From NCBI GenBank assembly GCA_946629065.1, contig CAMOXK010000014.1, forward strand, positions 1-36,118: a stretch of DNA of 36,118 bases, in the 5' to 3' direction. The notes under the pieces were generated by a model. That model did no database searches and was not told the origin of the DNA. It saw only the letters and a list, made by a program, of their open reading frames with translations. Source of the stretch: an uncultured Clostridia bacterium. Lineage in GTDB: Bacteria; Bacillota; Clostridia; Oscillospirales; Oscillospiraceae. Below are positions 1-7,787 of the stretch, piece by piece. A program made the position numbers and the translations under genes. Each line of letters starts with the position of its first letter. Position 1 is the stretch's first letter.

Positions 1-456
1 GCCCCTCCCATGGAGCTCTACATGAACCCCATCGATCTGGAGGCCGCCGACTTCATCGGCAATCCCCGCATCAATTTCCTGGCCGGCAAGGCGGAAAAGA
101 AGGACGGCAAGCTCTTTGTCAGGTGCGAGCTGGATTCCTATGTTTTCCCGGCAGAAGACTTCACCGGCGAGACCATCCCCGAGGGTGAATTCGACTGCGT
201 TGTGGCCATCCGTCCCGAGCAGGTCCAGATCTTCGAGGAACCCGGCGAAGATCGGATCCCCGTCACGGTCTACGCCAACCAGCCCGCCGGCTCCGAGACC
301 CTGATCTCTCTCAAAAAGGGAAGCAGCGATTTCCTTTCCAAGCAGATCGGCCTGGTCCACTATGATCTGGACCAGCAGGTCTATGTCTCCGTTGCGCCGG
401 AAAAGATCAACGTCTACAACGCCGAGACCACCCGCCTGATCAAGCGGGCCCACTGA
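1..456 (+). CDS. ABC transporter ATP-binding protein, C-terminal part (MalK/UgpC/FbpC type)
   Basis: The reading frame is open from the first base, so the gene starts upstream and only about 151 C-terminal residues are present. The nucleotide-binding domain is missing. What remains begins with a typical end-of-ATPase stretch (PPMELYMNP, then FIGNPRINFL) and continues into a TOBE-like regulatory domain (VAIRPEQVQI). This is the usual tail of cytoplasmic ATPases that power sugar, iron or organophosphate importers. It lies 76 bp ahead of a binding lipoprotein, so the two probably form one importer operon whose permease genes are outside the window. The substrate cannot be read from this fragment. 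High confidence for the family, low for the substrate. Confidence 0.9.
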   Translation, partial: APPMELYMNPIDLEAADFIGNPRINFLAGKAEKKDGKLFVRCELDSYVFPAEDFTGETIPEGEFDCVVAIRPEQVQIFEEPGEDRIPVTVYANQPAGSETLISLKKGSSDFLSKQIGLVHYDLDQQVYVSVAPEKINVYNAETTRLIKRAH

Positions 457-532
457 AACAAGTCCAACAGCGGCGGATGCCGCATAAAATAGGAATCATT
501 ACCCTGCAAAAATTGAAAGGAGTACGAAAAAG

Positions 533-1873
533 ATGAACAGCAAACGGATCCTGGCCCTGCTGATGGCCCTGTGCATGGTCCTCAGCTTCGCCGCCTGCGG
601 CGAAAGCGCCGCCCCCGCCCAGCAGAGCGAAACCGCCAAGGAGGAGGCTCCCGCTGCGGAGGCTCCCGCCGCTGAAGCCCCTGCTGAAGAAGCCCCCGCC
701 GAGGAAGCCGCTCCCGCTGTGGAGGACTCCCAGTTCTTTGGCCCCATCTATGATGACTGGAGCAAGATGACCGACGAAGAGCTCTATGCTCTGGCCCAGG
801 AGGAAGTGAAGGACGGCAGCGCCATCAACATTTACGCCACTTCTTCCAAGATGCTCAAGGTGAAGGATAGCTTTGAGGAAGCCTTCCCTGGCCTCACCGT
901 GGACATCATGGACCTGGACAATGACGAAGTGCTGCAGAAGTGCCGCCTGGAAGCCAATTCCGGCAACGTCCAGGGCGACGTGCTGCAGGTGAAGGACGTC
1001 AACGGCGACGTGTTCTTCGGCGACTATGAGGACGGCATCATCTCCGCCTTCTACCCCGAAGACATCTGCGCCCACATTGACGAGGGCCTGCTCCGCTACG
1101 GCTATCCGCTCTACGCTTCCCAGTCCTTCTGGTTCTACAACACCGAAGCCTTCCCCGAGGGTCAGCCTGTTGACAGCTGGTGGCAGATCATTGAGAAGAA
1201 CGAGGACGGCAGCCAGAAGTACCGCATCTTCACCAAGGAGATCGGCTCCGAGACCGCTTACCTGTCCCTCTTCGCCAGCTTCATCGTGAACGCTGACCAG
1301 ATGGCCGCCAACTACAAGGAAGTCTACGGCGAGGATCTGGAGTACACCTATGACGCCAGCGCCTTCCCCAACATCCCCGCGGACAATGCCGGCATTGAGT
1401 ATCTGTGGCGCTTCAGCCAGATGAAGATCACCTTCATCGGCGACGGCGACGAGCTGGTGGAAGCTGTCCACAACTCCACTGCCGAGGATCCCGCGCTGGC
1501 TCTGGCCTCTGCCGGTAAGATCACCAACCGCGACGATTCCGGCTTCAACATCGGCTGGGTCGTGCTGAACCCCTACAATGGCCTGCAGAACCTGGAGTAC
1601 CTGTACGTTGTGAACAACTGCAAGCACCCTGCCGGCGCCCGTCTCTTCATCCGCTTTGTCACCGGCGGCGCTGACGGCGAAAGCGGCGGCTTCAAGCCCT
1701 TTGCCAAGGAAGGCAACTGGCCCGTCCGTGACGACATCAAGGACAAGAAGAACGAGATGACCCTGGCCGAGCTGAACGCGGCTGAGCCCGATCTTGCCTC
1801 CATCTACAACGTGTTCCTGGATGCTCAGGACCTGTGGATCTACTGGCTGGACCAGAACCCCAACATCGGCTGA
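533..1873 (+). CDS. ABC transporter substrate-binding lipoprotein
   Basis: A 446-residue extracellular solute-binding protein. A signal peptide (hydrophobic residues about 5-21) ends in the lipobox FAAC, so Cys22 should be lipidated and anchor the protein outside the membrane. Residues about 25-65 are a low-complexity Ala/Pro/Glu linker of repeated APAAEAPAEEA units. The folded domain starts near INIYATSSKMLKVKDSFEEA, resembling the iron/polyamine/phosphonate/hexose-phosphate group of binding proteins rather than classical maltose binders. A good AAAGGAG site precedes the ATG. It follows the ABC ATPase fragment and is closed by a terminator at 1889-1923. The ligand is unknown; a nearby set of HAD proteins makes a phosphorylated ligand possible, but that is inference. 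Confidence 0.88.
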   Translation: MNSKRILALLMALCMVLSFAACGESAAPAQQSETAKEEAPAAEAPAAEAPAEEAPAEEAAPAVEDSQFFGPIYDDWSKMTDEELYALAQEEVKDGSAINIYATSSKMLKVKDSFEEAFPGLTVDIMDLDNDEVLQKCRLEANSGNVQGDVLQVKDVNGDVFFGDYEDGIISAFYPEDICAHIDEGLLRYGYPLYASQSFWFYNTEAFPEGQPVDSWWQIIEKNEDGSQKYRIFTKEIGSETAYLSLFASFIVNADQMAANYKEVYGEDLEYTYDASAFPNIPADNAGIEYLWRFSQMKITFIGDGDELVEAVHNSTAEDPALALASAGKITNRDDSGFNIGWVVLNPYNGLQNLEYLYVVNNCKHPAGARLFIRFVTGGADGESGGFKPFAKEGNWPVRDDIKDKKNEMTLAELNAAEPDLASIYNVFLDAQDLWIYWLDQNPNIG

Positions 1874-1888
1874 TTTTATGACTTAGGC

Positions 1889-1923
1889 AACTGCGGAGCG
1901 GCTTCGCCCGCTCCGCAGTTTTT
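1889..1923 (+). terminator. Intrinsic terminator after the binding protein gene
   Basis: Perfect 13-bp arms (AACTGCGGAGCGG at 1889-1901 and its complement at 1908-1920) enclose a 6-nt loop and run into five T. The next gene starts only 10 nt after the T-run, so the hairpin may act as a partial terminator that lowers expression of downstream genes. Confidence 0.9.
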
Positions 1924-1932
1924 GAAAACGCT

Positions 1933-2514
1933 ATGGACAAAAACCAAGTTTCCCGCGAAACCAGAGAGCTGGAGCGGGAAAGCCGCCGTCAGCAAAGACA
2001 GAAGAAGTGGGACGAGCGGGCCAAAAGCTTTTGGAAGACCTTTCTCTTTACCGAGAACGGCAAGCCCAAGAGCGGCTTTCTGGTCTATACCTTCTGCCTG
2101 AGCATCGTCTTTATTGCCCTGCTCCTGATCGGCTTCAACTTTATCGTGGACTGGCTCTCGCCGCTCACGGCGAGCTGGCCCGTCACGCTGGGGAATCTAT
2201 TTGCTTCCCTCTGCGTCAGCGCGGCCGTTTTGCTCATCGGTTCCGTGCTGCACCGCCTGCTCAGCGACAAGCGGCTGATGCTGGGCACCTATCTGTGGCT
2301 GCTTCTGTATCTCGTGGCGTCTGTCATCACCATGGCGCTTTTGCTGCGGGATTGGGAGACGATGCGCGTGTTTCTGCACTTTGTGCTATGGTTTGCGGCG
2401 ATCCCCGTAGGCCTGGGCCTGCTGCTTTTTTATCTGCTTTACCGCCGGGATTACAGAGCTCCTGTACCTGTACAGGAAGAGCCCGCATGGAAAAAATATG
2501 TCCGCCGCACCTGA
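1933..2514 (+). CDS. Four-TM membrane protein of unknown function
   Basis: I do not recognise a named family. The 193-residue protein has a very charged N-terminus (residues 1-34, rich in Arg, Glu and Gln, probably helical and cytoplasmic), a short FLFTENGKPKSGF segment, and four hydrophobic stretches at about 48-73, 84-105, 114-138 and 147-170, followed by a short basic tail. It sits between an ABC binding protein and a HAD gene, 28 bp from the latter, so an accessory role in the transporter operon is plausible but not shown. The ATG lies just after a terminator hairpin and has no recognisable ribosome binding site. No better in-frame start exists, so translation may be weak or depend on a leader context. 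Confidence 0.8.
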   Translation: MDKNQVSRETRELERESRRQQRQKKWDERAKSFWKTFLFTENGKPKSGFLVYTFCLSIVFIALLLIGFNFIVDWLSPLTASWPVTLGNLFASLCVSAAVLLIGSVLHRLLSDKRLMLGTYLWLLLYLVASVITMALLLRDWETMRVFLHFVLWFAAIPVGLGLLLFYLLYRRDYRAPVPVQEEPAWKKYVRRT

Positions 2515-2542
2515 GTGCCGCGGATGATAGGGAGGATGACCC

Positions 2543-3298
2543 ATGATCACTTCCGTGATGTTTGATATGGGCGGAACGCTGGAGGACGTCTTTGTAGACG
2601 AACAGTCCGAGCTTGCCGCCGTGGAAGAGCTGGACCGAATGCTGAAGGCCGGCGGGCTGGATCCCCGGGTGGATCTTGCGGAGCTGAAGCGCCGCGTAGA
2701 CGCCGGGTGGAAGCGCTACGGCGCCTTCCGGGACAGCTGCGACGTGGAGCTCAAACCCATTCCCATCTGGCGGGACTATGCTCTGGCAGACTTTGATTTT
2801 CCCCGGGAAATTCTGGAGCCCCTCTGCGAGCCTATCGCCCACATGTGGGAGCTGACCCATTACCACCGCAGCCTGCGTCCCCGGGTCCGGGAGATGCTGG
2901 AGGGACTGCGGGATCTGGGCCTGAAGCTTGGTGTCATCAGCAACACCGCCGCCATGTATCAGGTCTTTGACAGCCTGGAGGAATACGGCATTCGGGATCT
3001 GTTCCAGGATGTGACCCTCTCCTCTGTCACCGGCATGCGCAAGCCTCTGCCGGATATCTTTGAGGTCTCCACCCGCCAGCTTCGGGTAAAGCCCGAGAAC
3101 TGCGTCTACGTGGGAGACACCATCTCCCGGGACATCATTGGCTCCAAGCGCGCGGGCTTTGCCTGCTCCATCCAGATCTGCTCCAAGTTGACCCGGGAAA
3201 AGGACGCCGGGGTGAAGCGGGAGTTTGAGCCGGACTTCGTGGTGGAAAACATCTACGACGTCCTGCCTGTGGTGAAGGGCCTGCTGGAAGGCAACTGA
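2543..3298 (+). CDS. HAD-like hydrolase, DxG variant (paralogue 1)
   Basis: A 251-residue haloacid dehalogenase superfamily protein with a C1-type helical cap. Motif I is FDMGGTLED, with nucleophile Asp8; the usual second Asp (general acid/base) is Gly10. Motif II Ser133 (GVISN), motif III Lys167 (GMRKP) and motif IV Asp192/Asp197 (YVGDTISRD) are intact. The motif spacing is identical to the HAD gene at 5530, so the two are close paralogues. It has a clear GGGAGG site, lies 28 bp after the membrane protein gene and 81 bp before an MgtC-like gene. The likely substrate is a small phosphorylated metabolite, but loss of the general acid means phosphatase activity should not be assumed. Confidence 0.92.
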   Translation: MITSVMFDMGGTLEDVFVDEQSELAAVEELDRMLKAGGLDPRVDLAELKRRVDAGWKRYGAFRDSCDVELKPIPIWRDYALADFDFPREILEPLCEPIAHMWELTHYHRSLRPRVREMLEGLRDLGLKLGVISNTAAMYQVFDSLEEYGIRDLFQDVTLSSVTGMRKPLPDIFEVSTRQLRVKPENCVYVGDTISRDIIGSKRAGFACSIQICSKLTREKDAGVKREFEPDFVVENIYDVLPVVKGLLEGN

Positions 3299-3317
3299 AT
3301 CAGGAAACAAATATGCT

Positions 3318-3346
3318 GCAGGGCTCCGGTTCATCCCGGGCCCTGC
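3318..3346 (+). other. Intergenic hairpin between HAD1 and MgtC1
   Basis: Seven-bp arms GCAGGGC (3318-3324) and GCCCTGC (3340-3346), with further short pairing inside. Only four T follow after a few bases, so this is a weak terminator or an mRNA-stabilising hairpin. Confidence 0.45.
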
Positions 3347-3379
3347 CTGCGTTTTGGAATAGAAAGGGAAGGGATCAAA

Positions 3380-4108
3380 ATGACGATGATACAATATCTG
3401 CACAGTCAGTTTGCTCCTGTGCAGATTCTGGACTTTGCTGGCAGACTGCTGCTGGCCTGCCTTTGCGGAGCTGCCATCGGCTATGAGCGGAGCAAGCGGT
3501 TCAAGGAGGCGGGCATCCGTACTCATATCATCGTATGCTGCGCGTCCGCGCTGTTCATGCTGGTATCAAAATACGGCCTTGCGGATATGGTCACGGCTGA
3601 CGGCGCGTTTTCTTTCGGGACCCATGGGACGGACCCGGCCCGTGTGGCGGCCCAGGTGGTCAGCGGCATCAGCTTCCTCTGCGCGGGTGTGATCTTCAAA
3701 AACGAGGGCCTGGTCAAGGGCCTGACCACAGCCGCCGGCCTTTGGTTCACGGCCGGGCTTGGCCTGGCAATAGGTTCGGGGATGATTTTTCTTGGCATCA
3801 TCGCCACCGTGCTGATCAGCGCCATCCAGTATTTCATGCACCGCTACGCCGTTGGGGCGGACGCCTATGCTGCCAACCGCATCCAATTCACCGTCAAAAG
3901 CGACACGGACTTTCATGAGGCCTTGCTGCGGCAGCTGGAGCAGTGGAACGCTCAGGTGGCGGAGAGCAAGATCGCCCGCCGCCGGGACGGCACCACGGAC
4001 TATGATCTCATCCTCCGCCGCCGCACCGAGATCAGCTATGGGGAACTCAAAGCCTTCATGGACTCCCGGTCTGAGATCCTCAGCGCCAGCAACAGCCCGA
4101 TTCGATAA
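3380..4108 (+). CDS. MgtC/SapB family membrane protein (paralogue 1)
   Basis: 242 residues. The N-terminal half holds the MgtC core: several membrane helices and the family signature IGYERSKRFKEAGIRTHIIV (about 34-53), with the conserved Arg/Glu positions. A soluble C-terminal domain (about 160-242) follows, ending SRSEILSASNSPIR. MgtC-like proteins are linked to magnesium limitation, phosphate homeostasis and membrane potential; the exact role here is unknown. A GGGAAGGG site precedes the ATG. It is closely related to the gene at 13349, including a 41-bp stretch of identical DNA (3638-3678 versus 13613-13653). A bidirectional terminator follows the stop codon. Confidence 0.93.
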   Translation: MTMIQYLHSQFAPVQILDFAGRLLLACLCGAAIGYERSKRFKEAGIRTHIIVCCASALFMLVSKYGLADMVTADGAFSFGTHGTDPARVAAQVVSGISFLCAGVIFKNEGLVKGLTTAAGLWFTAGLGLAIGSGMIFLGIIATVLISAIQYFMHRYAVGADAYAANRIQFTVKSDTDFHEALLRQLEQWNAQVAESKIARRRDGTTDYDLILRRRTEISYGELKAFMDSRSEILSASNSPIR

Positions 4109-4146
4109 AAAAGATGGATGTGAAATCGATTCACATCCATCTTTTT
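4108..4146. terminator. Bidirectional terminator between mgtC1 and the lacI-type gene
   Basis: AAAAAGATGGATGTGA (4108-4123) pairs perfectly with 4131-4146, giving a hairpin with an A-run before it and a T-run after it. It serves the plus-strand MgtC-like gene and the minus-strand regulator, which converge here. Confidence 0.93.
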
Positions 4147-4152
4147 CAACGA

Positions 4153-5169
4153 TCACAGCCGCTTGCGGTAGGGGGCGCAGGAGGAGCGTTCCACCAGAGT
4201 GGGGGAGAGAATCCGGTGGGAGTAGCCCGCCTGCTCGTTCTGGATCTTGTCCAGCAAGGTATCCACCGCCACGGAAGCCAGCATCTTCTTGGGCTGCTCG
4301 ATGGTGGTGAGCTCGATGCGGGGCAATCCACTGTCCCGGATGTTGTCAAAGCCCAGCAGAGACAGATCCTCCGGGATGCGCAGGCCGATCTCCTCCGCCG
4401 CCTGCATGATGCCCAGGGCGTTGGTGTCGGTGGCGGCGAAGATGGCGGAGAAGCGCCGCTCCTGGGAGAAAAGCTGCTTTGCCAGCTGATAGCCGTATTT
4501 GATGGAGGAAGAGGAGAAGGTGTTGTTGCAGTAGCGGGGCGTCAGCCCAAAGCGCTCGCAGGCGGCGGCGTAGCCCTCTGCCCTGAGCTGATGGGTGGTG
4601 CTGGCCCGGCGGCGGCCAAAGTAGAGGATGTCCCGGTGGCCCAGCTTGTAGAGATACTCCATGCCCATCTGGGCGCCACGGAAATTATCCACAGAGACGT
4701 AACTCTCCGGCACCTCTCGCAGGTTCTCTCCGATAAAGACCGTGGGGATGCGGCTGAGGTAGGGGGAGAGCTTGTTGTAGCTCTCCATGCCGGAGGGGAT
4801 CAGCAGGACCCCGTCCACCTGCCGGCCGATCATCAGCTCGAAGAGCTCACGCTCCTGTTCCGGGTCCCGGGAGGAGTTGCAGAGGATGATGTTGTAGCCC
4901 CTGGCGCGGACCTGCCGGTCGATGTGGTAGGCCAGCTCCGCCATGAAGGGATTGTTCACACTGGTGAGGATCAGGCCCAGAAGCTTGGTGCTCTTCATGA
5001 CCATGGAGCGGGCCACGGTGTTGGCTGTATAATTCATGTCCTTGCAGATCTGCAGGATCCGCTCCCGGGTCTCCTGACTGATCTCGGGACTCCCCGTCAG
5101 GGCACGGGAGACGGTGGAATAGGAGACACCGGCGGCCTTGGCCACGTCTTTGATGGTAACATTCTTCAT
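4153..5169 (-). CDS. LacI-family transcriptional regulator
   Basis: 338 residues. The N-terminal helix-turn-helix is textbook LacI: VTIKDVAKAAGVSYSTVSRA at about 3-22, then the hinge region YTANTVARSM. The rest is a periplasmic-binding-protein-like sensor domain (LGLILTSVNNPFMAEL, VDGVLLIPSG, SVDNFRGAQMGMEYL, LLGFDNIRDSGLPRIELTTI). I start it at 5169, where GGGGGAACC precedes ATG, and not at an upstream ATG, because the HTH must be near the N-terminus. It is divergent from the HAD/phosphoglycerate mutase/PfkB operon and is the probable regulator of that operon and of itself. The effector is likely a sugar or related metabolite; which one cannot be told. Confidence 0.95.
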   Translation of the reverse strand: MKNVTIKDVAKAAGVSYSTVSRALTGSPEISQETRERILQICKDMNYTANTVARSMVMKSTKLLGLILTSVNNPFMAELAYHIDRQVRARGYNIILCNSSRDPEQERELFELMIGRQVDGVLLIPSGMESYNKLSPYLSRIPTVFIGENLREVPESYVSVDNFRGAQMGMEYLYKLGHRDILYFGRRRASTTHQLRAEGYAAACERFGLTPRYCNNTFSSSSIKYGYQLAKQLFSQERRFSAIFAATDTNALGIMQAAEEIGLRIPEDLSLLGFDNIRDSGLPRIELTTIEQPKKMLASVAVDTLLDKIQNEQAGYSHRILSPTLVERSSCAPYRKRL

Positions 5170-5184
5170 AAGGTTCCCCCACAA

Positions 5185-5196
5185 CGGAAATTTCCG
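5185..5196. promoter_or_regulatory. Putative LacI-type operator, autoregulatory
   Basis: A perfect 12-bp palindrome, CGGAAATTTCCG. It lies about 10-21 bp downstream of the predicted start of transcription of the LacI-type gene, where a repressor would block transcription. It shares the half-site CGGAAA with the sites at 5389-5402 and 5495-5508. Confidence 0.5.
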
Positions 5197-5212
5197 GGAC
5201 ATTACCGAAAAT

Positions 5213-5241
5213 ATTGTAACCGATCCCTTCCAAAAACGCAA
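5213..5241 (-). promoter_or_regulatory. Promoter of the LacI-family gene
   Basis: On the minus strand, TTGCGT (5241-5236), a 17-bp spacer, then TACAAT (5218-5213). The start of transcription would be near 5206. Confidence 0.65.
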
Positions 5242-5450
5242 GGCAAATTTTGTGAAATATCACGGAGAATCCCCCAAAGATATAAGCGGAACCAACGGAG
5301 AATCTGGTGAAAATGACGGACGCAATGGAAAAACCACACAATTGCCGGGAATGTTCGGGAATGAACCGAAAAATAGGCGAAAACAATGCGGAAAAGTTTC
5401 GGAAACGGCAGAAAACAATTGAAAACCAGCAATTTGCGGGAAACTCATGC
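5242..5450. other. A-rich intergenic region with CGGGAATG and CGGAAA repeats
   Basis: No gene is seen between 5170 and 5529; the base composition is clearly more AT-rich than its surroundings. It holds a direct repeat CGGGAATG at 5346-5353 and 5356-5363, spaced exactly 10 bp (one helical turn), and a near-palindrome CGGAAAAGTTTCGG at 5389-5402, related to the operator candidates on either side. It is probably a regulatory region shared by the divergent genes. Confidence 0.5.
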
Positions 5451-5479
5451 TTGACGAACCGGAGGAAAAGCGGTATCCT
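5451..5479 (+). promoter_or_regulatory. Promoter of the HAD/phosphoglycerate mutase operon
   Basis: TTGACG (5451-5456), a 17-bp spacer, TATCCT (5474-5479). The predicted start of transcription is near 5486, about 44 bp before the first HAD start codon. Confidence 0.75.
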
Positions 5480-5494
5480 GTTAGAGGATTGAAC

Positions 5495-5508
5495 CGGAAA
5501 CGTTTGAG
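5495..5508. promoter_or_regulatory. Putative LacI-type operator of the HAD operon
   Basis: CGGAAACGTTTGAG contains the AAACGTTT core (5498-5505) with the central CG typical of LacI-family operators. It sits about 10-20 bp downstream of the predicted transcription start, matching the position of the palindrome downstream of the regulator's own promoter. Confidence 0.55.
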
Positions 5509-5529
5509 TAACAAGAAAGGAGCGCTGAG

Positions 5530-6273
5530 ATGATCAGAGCTGTGCTGTTTGACCTGGGCGGAACGCTGCACACGTCCTCTACCTCCCCGGAGAGAGACCT
5601 GTGGTTCTGCCGGCGTATCCTGGATCGGATGGGGGATTACGGCATCCATCTGGATGGCGGCGCAGAGCTGCTGGTAAGGCGCCTGCCTGTGAACAGCGAA
5701 ATCTACAAGCACGAATCGGAGCAGACCCTGCGGGAGCTGCCCGCGGCGGAGATCTGGAGCAAGTATTATCTCCGGGAATACGGCCTCACGGGGGAGCAGC
5801 TTGCGCCCTTTGCGGAGGAACTGAGTTTCCTGTATGACTATGAGCGCCCCCGCGTGATGCGCAGGCCCCACCTGATGGAGACGATGGTGGAACTCAAGGC
5901 CATGGGGATCCGCCTCGGTGTCATCAGCAACATCATTTCCCGTTCAGTGGTGCGTCACTTCCTGGCGGAATACGGCATCGAAGAGATGATGGACTGCGTC
6001 ATCACTTCTGCGGAGACCGGAATCCGCAAGCCCTCGCCGGAGATCTTCCGCATAGCGGAGGAGGCCATGGGCCTGAAGCCGGAGGAGCTTGCCTATGTTG
6101 GGGACACCATCTCCCGGGACGTGATCGGGACACGCAATGCCGGCTGGGCCATGATGATCCAGATCAGCAATCCCTCCATTGCCCACCGGGACGCGGGCCT
6201 GGAGAATGCCGGATGGGAGCCGGATTACCGCATCGAGGACCTGGCTGAGATCCCGGCGATCCTGAAACGATAA
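5530..6273 (+). CDS. HAD-like hydrolase, DxG variant (paralogue 2)
   Basis: 247 residues, first gene of the LacI-divergent operon, preceded by AAAGGAG. Motif I is FDLGGTLHT with Asp8 as nucleophile and Gly10 in place of the second Asp. Ser133 (GVISN), Lys167 (GIRKP) and Asp192/Asp197 (YVGDTISRD) occupy exactly the same numbers as in the HAD at 2543, so these two proteins are the closest pair of the five. The cap domain (about 18-110) carries the family's EIWxKY segment. It probably acts on a phosphorylated small molecule. It is 43 bp from the next HAD gene. Confidence 0.93.
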   Translation: MIRAVLFDLGGTLHTSSTSPERDLWFCRRILDRMGDYGIHLDGGAELLVRRLPVNSEIYKHESEQTLRELPAAEIWSKYYLREYGLTGEQLAPFAEELSFLYDYERPRVMRRPHLMETMVELKAMGIRLGVISNIISRSVVRHFLAEYGIEEMMDCVITSAETGIRKPSPEIFRIAEEAMGLKPEELAYVGDTISRDVIGTRNAGWAMMIQISNPSIAHRDAGLENAGWEPDYRIEDLAEIPAILKR

Positions 6274-6316
6274 GGAATAATCGATAAAACAGATGCAAAG
6301 AAAGGAAGGACGGAAC

Positions 6317-7045
6317 ATGCAGAATCTGGATGCCATTTTCTTTGACGTTGGCGCAACGCTTCGCTATGTGGTGGAGGACAAGGAATTTGCCGCCGCCGCC
6401 GAGCGGGAGCTGATGGAACTGGTAGGCTCCACCGAAGAGCACGACGCTTTTTTTGAAAAGCTCAATAAAAACTGGAAGGCCTATCGCAAGTGGGCCAAGA
6501 CTGAACTTTTGGACGTGTCCGAGATGGAGCTATGGCTCCAGTATCTGCTGCCGGACTATCCTGCGGATAAGGTGGCGCCCAACGCCGCCCGTCTCACCCG
6601 GCTCTGGCGGGACCATGACGGACGCCGCGTGGTCCACGATGGCACCCTGGAGACCCTGCGGGAGCTGAAGCGCAGGGGCTATAAGCTGGGCATCATTGCC
6701 AATACCATCACCGAAACCGAGATCCCCGACTGGATGTGCCGGGACCATGTGGCGGACTGCTTCACCACCGTGATCCTCTCCTCCAAGGTGCGCCTGCGCA
6801 AGCCGGATCCGGCCATCTACCTGCTGGGTGCCCGCTGCATCGGCAGCGCCCCGGAAGCCTGCGCCTATGTGGGCGATAACCCGGTGCGTGACGTGGAAGG
6901 GGCCAAGGCCGCAAACTTCGGCGCCATGGTGCTCTTTGAGGACGCCGGCACCGCCGACCGGGAGGGCAAGGCCCCCACGGTGCTGCCGGACTATACCATC
7001 AAGTCCATCCCCGAGCTGCTGGACCTCTTCCCGCCCAGGACCTGA
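6317..7045 (+). CDS. HAD-like hydrolase, DxG variant (paralogue 3)
   Basis: 242 residues starting MQNLDAIFFD; I prefer this ATG to one 24 bp upstream because AAAGGAAGGA lies 6 nt before it. Motif I is FDVGATLRY (Asp10, with Gly replacing the second Asp). Motif II reads GIIAN, so the usual Ser/Thr is Ala128, a second departure from the HAD consensus. Lys162 (LRKPDP) and Asp187/Asp192 (YVGDNPVRD) are kept. The cap has the AYRKWA...MELWLQYLLP pattern shared with paralogues 4 and 5. It may bind rather than hydrolyse its ligand, or be a slow enzyme. Ten bp separate it from the next gene. Confidence 0.93.
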   Translation: MQNLDAIFFDVGATLRYVVEDKEFAAAAERELMELVGSTEEHDAFFEKLNKNWKAYRKWAKTELLDVSEMELWLQYLLPDYPADKVAPNAARLTRLWRDHDGRRVVHDGTLETLRELKRRGYKLGIIANTITETEIPDWMCRDHVADCFTTVILSSKVRLRKPDPAIYLLGARCIGSAPEACAYVGDNPVRDVEGAKAANFGAMVLFEDAGTADREGKAPTVLPDYTIKSIPELLDLFPPRT

Positions 7046-7055
7046 GGAGAGCGGC

Positions 7056-7787
7056 ATGAAAGAGATCAAAGGCGTATTCTTTGACCTGGGCGGCACCCTC
7101 CGCATTGCGGAGCAGGTGCCCGAGTACCAGGAGGCCGCCATGCGCCGTATGGCGGAGCTGGCAGGCTATGAGGACGCGCAGGGCTTCATCGACATGGTGG
7201 AGCAGCGCTACAAGCCCTACCGGGATTGGGCCCTGAGCGAGATGAAGGAGAGCAATGATTTCGAGCTCTGGCACAAGTGGCTGCTGCCGGAGATGGATGA
7301 GGAGAAGACCCGGGAGATCTGCCACGAAATGACCTATCAGTACCGCCAGTTCAAGGGCCTGCGCCATCTGGTGGAGGGCGGCCGGGAGGTCATCGAGACC
7401 CTGCATCAGCGGGGCTACAAGCTGGGCATCATCTCCAACCTTATCGGTGAGTATGAGATCTATGACTGGCTGAAGGCAGACGATCTGGAGCAGTACTTCG
7501 ACGCGGTGATCCTTTCTCCCGTCGTTGGCATCCGCAAGCCGGATCCCAGAATGTACTGGCTGGGCTGCGAGAAGCTGGGCCTGGAGGCAGGGGAGTGCGC
7601 CTCCGTTGCGGACAACCTGGACCGGGACATCACCGGCGCCATCGCGGCGGGCATCGGGGCCAACATCCTCTTCATCAGTCCCCAGAAGCTGGCGAAGAAG
7701 ACCATCACCGACGCGAACCGCCCCGATTACATCGTCCACCGTTTCCTGGACATTCTGGATCTGCCCATGCTGCAGGGAGGCAAATGA
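7056..7787 (+). CDS. HAD-like hydrolase, DxG variant (paralogue 4)
   Basis: 243 residues; the ATG at 7056 follows GAGGAGAG. Motif I is FFDLGGTLRI (Asp10, Gly12 instead of Asp). Motif II Ser127 (GIISN), motif III Lys161 (GIRKPDP) and motif IV Asp186/Asp191 are present, although the loop reads SVADNLDRD instead of the usual YVGDN. The cap segment PYRDWALSEM...FELWHKWLLP is shared with paralogues 3 and 5. The stop codon overlaps the start of the next HAD gene (TGATG), which implies translational coupling. Substrate unknown. Confidence 0.93.
   Translation: MKEIKGVFFDLGGTLRIAEQVPEYQEAAMRRMAELAGYEDAQGFIDMVEQRYKPYRDWALSEMKESNDFELWHKWLLPEMDEEKTREICHEMTYQYRQFKGLRHLVEGGREVIETLHQRGYKLGIISNLIGEYEIYDWLKADDLEQYFDAVILSPVVGIRKPDPRMYWLGCEKLGLEAGECASVADNLDRDITGAIAAGIGANILFISPQKLAKKTITDANRPDYIVHRFLDILDLPMLQGGK

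Noticed and set aside
3299-3379. Independent promoter for mgtC1
   Set aside because: No acceptable -35/-10 pair was found; the gene is more likely read through from the upstream HAD gene.
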